DNA of 64,000 nucleotides from assembly GCA_018266175.1 (NCBI GenBank), contig JAFEAY010000025.1, positions 62,001-126,000 on the forward strand, read 5' to 3'. The notes under the pieces are model-generated. The model was not told the DNA's origin, did not search any database, and saw only the letters and a list, made by a program, of their open reading frames with translations. This document shows positions 18,238 through 25,632 of this stretch, piece after piece (positions within the stretch are counted from its first letter, which is position 1; each line of letters starts with the position of its first letter). The position numbers and the translations under genes are program-made. Source of the stretch: Candidatus Dependentiae bacterium. Its GTDB lineage: Bacteria > Babelota > Babeliae > Babelales > RVW-14.

Positions 18238-19221
18238 CTATTGCCTGAAATCAACCTGAAAAATCTTTCCCCACAAGCATTGCGCGAATGTACATGTACG
18301 CGCAGAGCGTAAAGTACTCAAATCAAAAATAAGAATATCAGAACGACGCACCAGCGTTACACCTTTGATGCTTCCATTATCGGCAACTTCAAAGCGCACG
18401 GTACATTCAGTCCCCTTAGGAACACCCAGTGGAGGTTGCCATGTACGCTCAATTTCCTGCTGTACAAGACGCTGATAAAGCAACATTTCACGGTCGGTAA
18501 ATGCGACAACAACATTATCTTGATCGGTCTTTCCAACAAAAAATTGCTCGCCGTCTTCAGTCTGAAAGGTTTTCTCTGGAAGCTCGTCGAGTGCTTGCGT
18601 AGCCTGCAAAGGAGTAACAAACTCTTCTTGCTGAGAAGGCTTACTTGGCTCTGATTGAGGAGGTACAAGCTCTTTTTTTACGGATTCTTGTTTTCTTGCT
18701 TCCTGTTTATCAAGTTTTTTTTCAGGTACTTTTTGCTGAACTTTTTTTTGAGCAACAATTTTCTTATCTAATTTGGCATCTGGCTTTTGAGGAACAACCT
18801 GCTTTTTTTGAACAGCTGGAACTATCTTCTTTTTTTCTGTATCACTGCGCTTACTGTTATCAAATGCAACACCAGGAGCAGGCTTTGCCGGTGCTATTTT
18901 TTTTGCTGGTATATTTTCAATGCTTTTTTTTATTGGAGCTTTTTTAGGTTGAGGTATAATTTTTTTTGCAGCCTGCTTGCACATAGGCAAACGAGCAGCT
19001 TGCAGATTGGCTCCAGCTTTACCAGCAGGGACAGCTGCTGTTCTATTTCCAAACTGCTTCAAAAGTGTCTTGTGGGGCATTTTTGAATGCGCACCAAAGA
19101 CAACAAAGGTATGCCGAATAGTTGTTGAATGGGATAAAAGAGCTCCGATTACAATAATCAAAACATGCGCGGCAAGCGAGCCAATAAGATATTTTTTTAC
19201 TGTAGAATCATTCATGTGCAT
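18238..19221 (-). CDS. tolA: TolA/TonB-type energy-transducing protein
   Basis: 327 residues. One N-terminal transmembrane segment (about 11-28, LIGSLAAHVLIIVIGALL) is followed by a long Lys/Pro/Gln/Ala-rich stalk (about 60-215). A C-terminal TonB-box-like domain follows (about 240-327; QEIERTWQPPLGVPKGTECT and VRFEVADNGSIKGVTLVRRS). Such proteins span the periplasm and transmit the proton-motive force from TolQR to outer-membrane partners. It starts eight bases after the tolR stop, at one of two ATGs (19221 or 19215) with weak ribosome-binding sites, so translation is probably coupled. Position between tolR and tolB favours TolA over TonB. Confidence 0.85.
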   Translation of the reverse strand: MHMNDSTVKKYLIGSLAAHVLIIVIGALLSHSTTIRHTFVVFGAHSKMPHKTLLKQFGNRTAAVPAGKAGANLQAARLPMCKQAAKKIIPQPKKAPIKKSIENIPAKKIAPAKPAPGVAFDNSKRSDTEKKKIVPAVQKKQVVPQKPDAKLDKKIVAQKKVQQKVPEKKLDKQEARKQESVKKELVPPQSEPSKPSQQEEFVTPLQATQALDELPEKTFQTEDGEQFFVGKTDQDNVVVAFTDREMLLYQRLVQQEIERTWQPPLGVPKGTECTVRFEVADNGSIKGVTLVRRSDILIFDLSTLRSARTCTFAQCLWGKIFQVDFRQ

Positions 19222-19229
19222 AGATATAC

Positions 19230-19637
19230 TTATTTCGGTGGTTGCATCGACATAGCAACGTATTTAACGCCAGCCTGCTTAAGTTCATCAACAACTTCCA
19301 TTACCTTACCGTACTCAACCGCTTTATCAGCACGAACAAAAACCGGTTCATCTTCTTTTCCCTGTAATGCTTGTTGCACCGAATTCACAAGCTCTTGCTG
19401 TTTCACTTGATAGCTGTTGAAATACACCGCACCATCGTTGCTCACCGATACAACAAGCTCTTGCACGGCTCCGGTTTCTTTACTTTTTCCATGCGGCAAA
19501 TCAAGCTTAATCCCATTTTGCACCATGGGTGCTGTCACCATAAAAATAACCAGCAACGTCAGCGCGGTATCAATTAATGGCGTCAGCGTAACTTCAGGCA
19601 TACGAAATTCTTTTTTTCTCATATGACGTAATTTCAT
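19230..19637 (-). CDS. tolR: TolR/ExbD biopolymer transport protein
   Basis: 135 residues. A short cytoplasmic N-terminus (MKLRHMRKKEFRMPEVTLTP) leads into one transmembrane helix (about 20-38) with the conserved proton-path Asp in LTPLIDTALTLLVIFMV. The periplasmic domain ends with VRADKAVEYGKVMEVVDELK, typical of ExbD/TolR. It forms the proton channel with TolQ. The gene lies five bases after tolQ and eight before tolA. Confidence 0.93.
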   Translation of the reverse strand: MKLRHMRKKEFRMPEVTLTPLIDTALTLLVIFMVTAPMVQNGIKLDLPHGKSKETGAVQELVVSVSNDGAVYFNSYQVKQQELVNSVQQALQGKEDEPVFVRADKAVEYGKVMEVVDELKQAGVKYVAMSMQPPK

Positions 19638-19642
19638 AACGC

Positions 19643-20335
19643 TTACCTTTCTTGAACAGTAAGGATCAGTAACATCTCACCGATATCAATCAGTTGAGAT
19701 TCAATGCGTCGTAGTTCATGTGAAAAATAATGAAATGCAATCATTGCAGGGATTGCAACAACAAGGCCCGCAAGTGTGGTAATAAGCGCTTCTGCAATAC
19801 CGGGTGCAACCGTTGCAATGTCTGCACTTTTTTCTTTACTGATATCAAGGAACGCATGAATAAGTCCCCAGATAGTTCCAAACAAACCAACCAGCGGCGA
19901 AACCGCAGCTGAAGAACCAAGCATCGGAAGATAGCGCTCTTCTTCAATCATCAATGTACCGATATGTTGGCTAACCAGTACCTCAAGATAATCACGTTTA
20001 TATGCTGCAACCTGTGTAATGCCTGATCCAAAATTGTCACCTGATTGCTGCAGACGTTGGACTTCGGTAAGCAAACGACCAACTAATTTACCACCAAGAC
20101 TTTCAGGTGAATTTTTATATAAATCTAACAGCTCTTGCAACGTGCGTACTTTTTTGAATTGGAGTAAAAATTCTTGCATAAGCGCTTTTTGCTTACTCAG
20201 CATCATATATTTAAGCGCTGTTATGGCAATACAGTAAACAGAAAGAACAAATAAGCCCAACAAGATCAATTTACACATCCAGTCGGTTTGCATCATCAAG
20301 TGCCATGCCGCTGAATTAAAAATATTTAAATCCAT
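19643..20335 (-). CDS. tolQ: TolQ/ExbB proton channel protein
   Basis: 230 residues from the ATG at 20335, with GGGG five bases upstream. The longer frame to 20362 is not needed. Three transmembrane helices are visible, at about 20-40 and two in the C-terminal half. The MotA/TolQ/ExbB signature is LGSSAAVSPLVGLFGTIWGL, followed by APGIAEALITTLAGLVVAIP. TolQ forms a pentamer around TolR and conducts protons to drive TolA. It is the first gene of the tolQRAB run. Confidence 0.94.
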   Translation of the reverse strand: MDLNIFNSAAWHLMMQTDWMCKLILLGLFVLSVYCIAITALKYMMLSKQKALMQEFLLQFKKVRTLQELLDLYKNSPESLGGKLVGRLLTEVQRLQQSGDNFGSGITQVAAYKRDYLEVLVSQHIGTLMIEEERYLPMLGSSAAVSPLVGLFGTIWGLIHAFLDISKEKSADIATVAPGIAEALITTLAGLVVAIPAMIAFHYFSHELRRIESQLIDIGEMLLILTVQER

Positions 20336-20561
20336 CCATTCCCCTTTTGGTAAGCAATTCATATGTGCTCGATTTTATACGTATCGACAGAATGTAGTAT
20401 AAAACAAAAAAAGTGCCAAATAAACAAAGAAAGGATTGTAAATTTATTGACCCGATACACCCGCACCATGGTACGCTCAAAATTATCAACATGCCGGAGA
20501 GATCTAAACGATTCAATAAAAAATTACCTAATATTTTGAAATAACAGAACAAGGAGATTGT

Positions 20562-21509
20562 ATGAAATCGATTTTTCACACAGGCAGTTGGCTCGTTCTA
20601 TTTACAGCATCTTTTATAAACGTTTATACCGCAATGGCCCCAGATTCCTCTGCCAACACATCAGCTACACCGATAGCCACTCCAACTACTACAACAACGC
20701 CAAGCACTGCTCCAAGCGCACCAACTCCTGCAGCAGTAGATTCTACTCCAATTACACAAGCTACTAGCACTTCAGCAGCACCTGCTGTTACACCCCCAAC
20801 AACACCTCCCACCACGCAAGCTCCAACTCCAGTTGCTTTGCAAGCAGCACCAACAACCCTCCAGACACCAGCAGTACAAACCCAACAACCAGCTGCTCAA
20901 CAGCCTGTTGCCCCGCAAAAAGATGTTAAGCTTGGAAGAGATTACCGAGAAATCATGGCTGAACGTCAACAAAAATTAAAAGCTCAACAACAGCGCATGC
21001 AACAAGCACACCAACAATCAGTTGCCGCACAAGCATCGGCACGAGCAACAGGTCCTGTACCTCAGCAATCAATTCAACAATATTACCAAGCTCAACAAGA
21101 TGCAAAAATTGCGCAACAATACGGCGCATGGTCTCCTCAATCAGTTTCTGCACGACAGGCACAGGACTATGCAGGCGTACAAACATCAGCACCTAAGACT
21201 GCACCGGTGAAAAAACCTGATGCGAAAACAACTCCCGCTGGAACTTCAAAAACTACTACCGACCAAAAGAGTACGCCAACAAAGCAACCTGGATCTCCTC
21301 AAAAAGATGCTGCTCCACAAAAAAAGACACCACAGCAAACAGCGTTTAGAGGGAAGTTACCGGCACAGCGCGTGCAACGAAAAGCATGGCGGCCAGCAGT
21401 ACGAAAAAGAAAAACAGCTCAAGCAGCACCTTCAAAAGCTGCAGCTCAAAGTGCGCCAAAACCTGGAACGCAGGCTACGGGAATAAAGCCGCTTCCTGCA
21501 AGTGAGTAA
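20562..21509 (+). CDS. Secreted Ala/Pro/Thr/Gln-rich low-complexity protein
   Basis: 315 residues, ATG preceded by AAGGAG. Residues 1-24 form a signal peptide. Residues 25-130 are almost only Ala, Pro, Thr and Ser in short repeats. Residues 130-215 are Gln/Ala-rich and contain a YREIMAERQQKLKAQQQRMQ coiled-coil-like segment. The C-terminal 100 residues are Lys/Ala/Pro-rich and strongly basic. No conserved fold is recognisable. It lies divergently from tolQ and has its own terminator. A periplasm-spanning or surface role is possible, but the sequence shows only composition. Confidence 0.7.
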   Translation: MKSIFHTGSWLVLFTASFINVYTAMAPDSSANTSATPIATPTTTTTPSTAPSAPTPAAVDSTPITQATSTSAAPAVTPPTTPPTTQAPTPVALQAAPTTLQTPAVQTQQPAAQQPVAPQKDVKLGRDYREIMAERQQKLKAQQQRMQQAHQQSVAAQASARATGPVPQQSIQQYYQAQQDAKIAQQYGAWSPQSVSARQAQDYAGVQTSAPKTAPVKKPDAKTTPAGTSKTTTDQKSTPTKQPGSPQKDAAPQKKTPQQTAFRGKLPAQRVQRKAWRPAVRKRKTAQAAPSKAAAQSAPKPGTQATGIKPLPASE

Positions 21510-21542
21510 GAGTTGATTATAAAACAAAAACTATTGGTTTGA

Positions 21543-21578
21543 GTAAATAAAGCCCGTGTTAATGCGGGCTTTATTTAC
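21543..21578 (+). terminator. Rho-independent terminator
   Basis: A perfect 14-bp stem (21543-21556 with 21565-21578) with an eight-base loop lies 33 bases after the stop of the low-complexity protein gene. It also faces the converging gene at 21606-22109, so it may act in both directions. Confidence 0.85.
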
Positions 21579-21605
21579 TGATTTGATTCTGAAATAACTT
21601 TGAAT

Positions 21606-22109
21606 TTAAACATTTTCCCAAGTGATACTTCTGCACTGATAACAGTCCAACTCGAGATCTTTTGAACTTCTGATCATGAAATTTATCATCTCTGCGCATG
21701 AATCAGTTTTTTCAGACATTATTTTTATCGCTTCTGTCATATTTCTCTGTACACCACTTGAATCCCCTGCTGCTTTATCCCATGCTTCTGCTATTAATCT
21801 GCGAGTAAACTCTGAGTATGTCATTGCTTTTTTTTTACAGTTTTTGCACTGAATCACAGGCTCTGTTCTATCTTTTACGTATGCTTTGTAATAGTCATAA
21901 CATGCATCACCAAAGGAATTTATAAGCATGACCAGCTGAATAACTGAGTTGTTAGGGGCACTCAATTTTCTTGTTAATTGTTGCTGCTGCGAAGTCAAAG
22001 ATCTTTTAAGTAAAGATGGGCGATATCGGCGATTTATAAGCTTTGTACTGGCTTCTAAAGAGCTTAGAAAAAAAGTCAAAAAAATTATCCCTACCATCGA
22101 TTTCATCAC
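21606..22109 (-). CDS. Small secreted protein with two CxxC pairs
   Basis: 167 residues with a signal peptide (about 1-20). The mature protein has CKNC near residue 93 and CYQC near residue 157, plus two isolated cysteines. The pairs could bind a metal or form disulfides. I recognise no family. It lies 14 bases downstream of another small CxxC-containing gene on the same strand, and the two are probably one operon. Confidence 0.6.
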   Translation of the reverse strand: MMKSMVGIIFLTFFLSSLEASTKLINRRYRPSLLKRSLTSQQQQLTRKLSAPNNSVIQLVMLINSFGDACYDYYKAYVKDRTEPVIQCKNCKKKAMTYSEFTRRLIAEAWDKAAGDSSGVQRNMTEAIKIMSEKTDSCAEMINFMIRSSKDLELDCYQCRSITWENV

Positions 22110-22123
22110 CCACCTCGTTATTT

Positions 22124-22513
22124 TTAAGATTGAGTTTGTTTAATTTTCTCTTCAGAATTTACTTTTTCAGAATTTTCTTGATTAGGATTAGCTTTATCAA
22201 AACCCACTTCCTGAGCATTTATCTGGCCAGAATTTGCGTGGGCAACATCTACTTGATTAGGAGTTATTTCTGATATGGTATTCCAACGATCAACACTCTC
22301 ACATTTAGGACATTTTATCTTTGAACGGTTTGCAATCGTAGCCATATGACCATCGATAAATCCTTTGTGAGGTGTCAACAAATAAAATTTTGCAGCTTCT
22401 ACAAGAAATTGTATTAACACAGTTTCAAGTGCACTAAGAAAATAAAATTCTATATGCGCTACAAATTCCCAAACATCCATCTGCTTGCCACATTTTTCAC
22501 ACTTTATTTTAAT
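22124..22513 (-). CDS. Small zinc-ribbon-like protein, possible ATT start
   Basis: The first in-frame ATG is at 22480 (118 residues). That ATG has no ribosome-binding site and cuts into a CEKC motif encoded just upstream. An ATT codon at 22513 has an excellent AAAGGAG exactly six bases before it, and an in-frame stop lies a few codons further up. Starting there gives 129 residues beginning I(M)KIKCEKCGKQMDVW and a second pair, CPKC, about 60 residues later, which together resemble a four-cysteine zinc ribbon. A hydrophobic helix lies between the pairs, and the C-terminal 45 residues are Asn/Gln/Glu-rich. Function unknown. It probably heads an operon with the next small gene. Confidence 0.55.
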   Translation of the reverse strand: MKIKCEKCGKQMDVWEFVAHIEFYFLSALETVLIQFLVEAAKFYLLTPHKGFIDGHMATIANRSKIKCPKCESVDRWNTISEITPNQVDVAHANSGQINAQEVGFDKANPNQENSEKVNSEEKIKQTQS

Positions 22514-22621
22514 GCTAAACTCCTTTTAAGATGCAAATTTTATTTTATCTAGCGGATTAAAATTAGATCAAGATTTTTAAACCTTCAAGCCTTTATATCT
22601 GATAAAACTTGGTAAAAAAAT

Positions 22622-23110
22622 ATGAATAAAAATCAAATCACATTCAAACCACTTAAAAAAAGTCACCTCCCACTCCTTGCACAATGGTTTAAGCAGCCAC
22701 ATGTAGCACAATGGTGGCCAACAGAAAGTACATTTGATAATCAATCAATTCGTGATAAATATTTGAAAAAAATAACCTCTGATAGTCAAAGCGCTTTTAT
22801 TGTTCATTTGGGCAATAGTCCTATTGGCTACATTCAGTGTTACCATACACACAAAGAATTTGATGTCGAAACTTGGGGAATTGATCAATTTATTGGGGAA
22901 ATAGATTGTTTAGGTAAAGGTTATGGAACCCAAATAGTTAAAGACTTTGTTGACTTGTTGTTTAAAAAACCGAATATCAAAAGAATTATTGTTGACCCTG
23001 ATCCCAAAAATACACGAGCTATTCGTTGTTATGAAAAAGTCGGTTTTAGAAAAATTGGACTGCACCAAACGGCTAATGGTACTGTTGAGTTGAAGATGGT
23101 AAAAAAATAA
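22622..23110 (+). CDS. GNAT acetyltransferase, AAC(6')-like
   Basis: 162 residues with the GNAT fold. Acetyl-CoA-binding motif A is seen as LGKGYGTQIVKDFVD (about 100-114), and motif B as DPDPKNTRAIRCYEKVGF (about 125-142). The N-terminal HVAQWWPTE and the central WGIDQFIGE follow the pattern of aminoglycoside 6'-N-acetyltransferases and the related RimJ/RimL proteins. It may acetylate an amino group on a small molecule, a drug or a protein. Resistance activity cannot be concluded from sequence. No clear Shine-Dalgarno sequence precedes the ATG. Confidence 0.8.
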   Translation: MNKNQITFKPLKKSHLPLLAQWFKQPHVAQWWPTESTFDNQSIRDKYLKKITSDSQSAFIVHLGNSPIGYIQCYHTHKEFDVETWGIDQFIGEIDCLGKGYGTQIVKDFVDLLFKKPNIKRIIVDPDPKNTRAIRCYEKVGFRKIGLHQTANGTVELKMVKK

Positions 23111-23181
23111 ATTGCTAGTAAGTTTTGCTGATTGTCCAATAGCTTGTTGAATATAGATACAATACACGAAAGCCTAATTTT

Positions 23182-24039
23182 ATGAGACAAATTATTTTAC
23201 TCTCGTTCAGCATCGTAACACTTGTAAGTATTTATATTATCAGTAGACACGATTCTACATCATCAGAAGAAGTATGCCTGTTTCCTCAAATCTATTCGAT
23301 CAATGAAGTCCAAGATCAACTTAACCAGGCTGACGATAGCACCTTCGTGTTCTTCGATTGCGATGACACACTCATCAGCGCTCAAGATTATCTTCCACGA
23401 CACTTTGTCATGCCAACTTTATTCAGAGTATTGGCTGCACTCAAACATCGTCGCCTTATTTATGATCGAGCGTATGGAGAAAAAGTATTTAGCCTGATGC
23501 TTGAAAAAGCACCACGTTTTTTGATTGAACCAGCTGTTACGAAAGCTATTAATAAGCTATACAAACAAGGCGCTCATGTGCTTGCTATTACCGGGATGGA
23601 AACCGGATCGTTTGGCAACATCAAAAGCATGCCGGAGTGGCGCGCAAATATGCTTAAAGAGTTTGGAGTTAATCTCAGCAATGAATTTAAAGATACTACT
23701 TTTGATAACCTAAAACCATATCGCAATAATTACCCCGTGCTCCATTCTGGACTTATCTGCTGCAATCAGCGATTTAAAAGTGAAGTCATTATGACTTTTT
23801 TTGATCACTTTAAACTTAAGCCTGAAACAATTATTCTTTTTGACGATAGCCATGAAGAGCTTGTATCCTTGCAAGAAGAATGCAATAAGCGAAGTATCAC
23901 AGCATTGTGCTACCACTACAAAGCTGCTTCACAGATTAAACATCAACCATGGAGCACTTGGCAGGCACTCAAGCAACTTGATTACTTGCTTGAACATGAG
24001 CAATGGATTTCTGATGATGCAATACGCGCACAAACGTAA
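23182..24039 (+). CDS. HAD-like exported phosphatase, DUF2608 type
   Basis: 285 residues. An N-terminal hydrophobic segment (2-21) is a signal peptide or anchor. HAD motif I is FFDCDDTLI, with nucleophile Asp59 and acid Asp61. Motif II is probably LAITGME near residue 137, motif III is a Lys in the CNQRFKSEV region, and motif IV is LFDDSHEEL near residue 218. The layout matches the DUF2608 family, found mostly in Legionella, Chlamydiae and other intracellular bacteria. The substrate is unknown. The 3' end overlaps a peroxiredoxin-like remnant in another frame. Confidence 0.75.
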   Translation: MRQIILLSFSIVTLVSIYIISRHDSTSSEEVCLFPQIYSINEVQDQLNQADDSTFVFFDCDDTLISAQDYLPRHFVMPTLFRVLAALKHRRLIYDRAYGEKVFSLMLEKAPRFLIEPAVTKAINKLYKQGAHVLAITGMETGSFGNIKSMPEWRANMLKEFGVNLSNEFKDTTFDNLKPYRNNYPVLHSGLICCNQRFKSEVIMTFFDHFKLKPETIILFDDSHEELVSLQEECNKRSITALCYHYKAASQIKHQPWSTWQALKQLDYLLEHEQWISDDAIRAQT

Positions 24040-24323
24040 TTGTTGCTGGAATTAGCACAGCTTCAGTAGAAAATATTGCATCACTCAAAAAGCGCCTAGC
24101 TATTCCGTACCTATTGTTAAGCGATCCAAGCAAAAACCTTGCTTCAATCTATGCAGCAACAGATGAATTTAATGGGTCAATAAGAACATCCATTTTGGTT
24201 GATGAAATCGGTCTGCCCCATAACCTTGCCTTCTTTGTTCCAGTCGGTTTCACCGTGCCGAATAAAATAAAAAGGTTTATGCGGGATAATGGTTTTGTCA
24301 TAGCATATATTCCATGTATTTAA
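24036..24323 (+). pseudogene. Peroxiredoxin (AhpC/TSA, BCP-type) 3' remnant
   Basis: From 24036 one frame reads VIVAGISTASVENIASLKKR, followed by LAIPYLLLSDPSKNLASIY and, later, SIRTSILVDEIG. This is the pattern of the C-terminal half of a BCP-type peroxiredoxin (GIS-x-DS and LLSDP motifs, then the strand before the end). The N-terminal thioredoxin-fold part with the peroxidatic Cys is absent: the frame has a stop at 24015 and the space upstream is the HAD gene. No good start codon or ribosome-binding site is visible. I call it a degraded gene. A short TTG-initiated protein at 24114 is less likely. Confidence 0.55.
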
Positions 24324-24380
24324 TGGGCCATCAGGCGGCTAAATGTATTATAACACACCCTCAATAAATAACTAAAGTTG

Positions 24381-24435
24381 TTGACTTGGCTTAAAACTCC
24401 TTGTAATATCGAGATTGTACCTCGAAATTACAAGG
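24381..24435 (+). promoter_or_regulatory. Promoter overlapped by a 15-bp inverted repeat
   Basis: TTGACT (24381-24386) and TATAAT-like TAATAT (24404-24409) are spaced by 17 bases. The -10 box is embedded in the left arm of an inverted repeat, CCTTGTAATATCGAG at 24399-24413 and CTCGAAATTACAAGG at 24421-24435, with one mismatch. The ATG of the DUF4143 ATPase follows at 24442. This geometry suits repression by a dimer, possibly autoregulation, or an RNA hairpin at the start of the message. Confidence 0.6.
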
Positions 24436-24441
24436 ATAAAT

Positions 24442-25605
24442 ATGTTTAAAAGAGAAGAATATTTGCAAAAAATTGAGCAACACTTTCGAGTTCATTCAGT
24501 GTGCGCAATTTTAGGTCCTCGCCAGGTTGGGAAAACAACGCTTGCAAGGACATTTGTCCAGGAAAAACGCGACGGTAATGCACGTTTTTTCGATCTGGAA
24601 AAGGCGGTCGATCTTGCTCGTTTAGACAATCCGATGGCGGCTCTTTCAATAGACCCAGATAGGATTATTGTTATCGATGAAGTACAAATGAGACCAGATC
24701 TTTTTCCCGCAATTCGCGTTTTAGTGGACGATCCTTTACACAAAAGAAATCTTCTCATTCTGGGAAGTGCTTCACGTGATTTGCTCCGTCAATCATCTGA
24801 AACTCTGGCTGGTCGGATTGGGTACATTGAATTACCACCGTTTTCTTTGCATGAAACAAACACAATGAACCAGCTCTGGTTGCGGGGCGGATTTCCTCGT
24901 TCTTACCTGGCTTCAAATGAATCTGATAGTTTTTTATGGAGACAAGATTACATAAGAACATTCCTTGAGCGTGATATTCCTAGCCTCGGGTTTAACATAC
25001 CTCCACAGCAACTTCGTAGATTTTGGCTTATGCTTGCTCACTATCATGGACAAACCTTTAATGCAAGTGAAATAGCTCGATCTCTAGGAGTTTCCGATCA
25101 TACAAGTCGCAGGTATCTTGATATTCTTTCTGGAACATTTATGATTCGCGAACTTTCTCCGTGGTTTGAGAATCTACAAAAAAGACAGGTTCGTTCACCA
25201 AAAATTTATTTTCGCGATAGTGGCATCTTGCATGCGCTCCTCAATATCAAAAGTTTTACAGAACTTGATACGTATCCTAAACTAGGGTCTTTCTGGGAAG
25301 GATTTGCTCTGGAGGAAATTATCAAAACATATGACCTTAATTCTGAAGAATGCTTCTTTTGGGCAACTCAAGCAGATGCCGAGTTAGATTTATTTGTTTT
25401 TAGAAATGGAAAACGGTTGGGTTTTGAGTTTGAATATGCTGATGTTCCCAAAGTCACTAAGTCAATGAGAATTGCAATGGCTGACCTTAAACTCGACCAT
25501 ATCATGGTTATATACCCAGGAAAAGAAACATTCTCCCTTGCAGAAAATATCACGGCGCACGGTCTGGAGTCGTTTGTAACAAATGCTCAACATGATTTTA
25601 CTTGA
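24442..25605 (+). CDS. AAA_14/DUF4143 ATPase
   Basis: 387 residues from the ATG at 24442, with AAGGAT upstream. A TTG at 24415 is also in frame but lies inside the inverted repeat. Walker A is LGPRQVGKTTL near residue 24 and Walker B is IIVIDEVQM near residue 75. A winged-helix-like region lies near 200 (NASEIARSLGVSDHTSRRYL). The C-terminal DUF4143 domain (about 190-370) has KIYFRDSGILHALL. Proteins of this family are common, of unclear cellular role, and often come in several copies. A second, distinct member lies at 48310-49455. The gene has its own promoter. Confidence 0.88.
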   Translation: MFKREEYLQKIEQHFRVHSVCAILGPRQVGKTTLARTFVQEKRDGNARFFDLEKAVDLARLDNPMAALSIDPDRIIVIDEVQMRPDLFPAIRVLVDDPLHKRNLLILGSASRDLLRQSSETLAGRIGYIELPPFSLHETNTMNQLWLRGGFPRSYLASNESDSFLWRQDYIRTFLERDIPSLGFNIPPQQLRRFWLMLAHYHGQTFNASEIARSLGVSDHTSRRYLDILSGTFMIRELSPWFENLQKRQVRSPKIYFRDSGILHALLNIKSFTELDTYPKLGSFWEGFALEEIIKTYDLNSEECFFWATQADAELDLFVFRNGKRLGFEFEYADVPKVTKSMRIAMADLKLDHIMVIYPGKETFSLAENITAHGLESFVTNAQHDFT

Positions 25606-25632
25606 GCATTTGCTTCATTTTTCTCATTTTTT

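Noticed and set aside
20624-20972. Gly/Val-rich and Cys/Trp-rich frames opposite the Ala/Pro/Thr-rich gene
   Set aside because: Mirror products of low-complexity coding sequence.
24114-24323. Stand-alone 69-residue protein with a TTG start
   Set aside because: The similarity to peroxiredoxin continues upstream of the TTG in the same frame, so it is better explained as a gene remnant.
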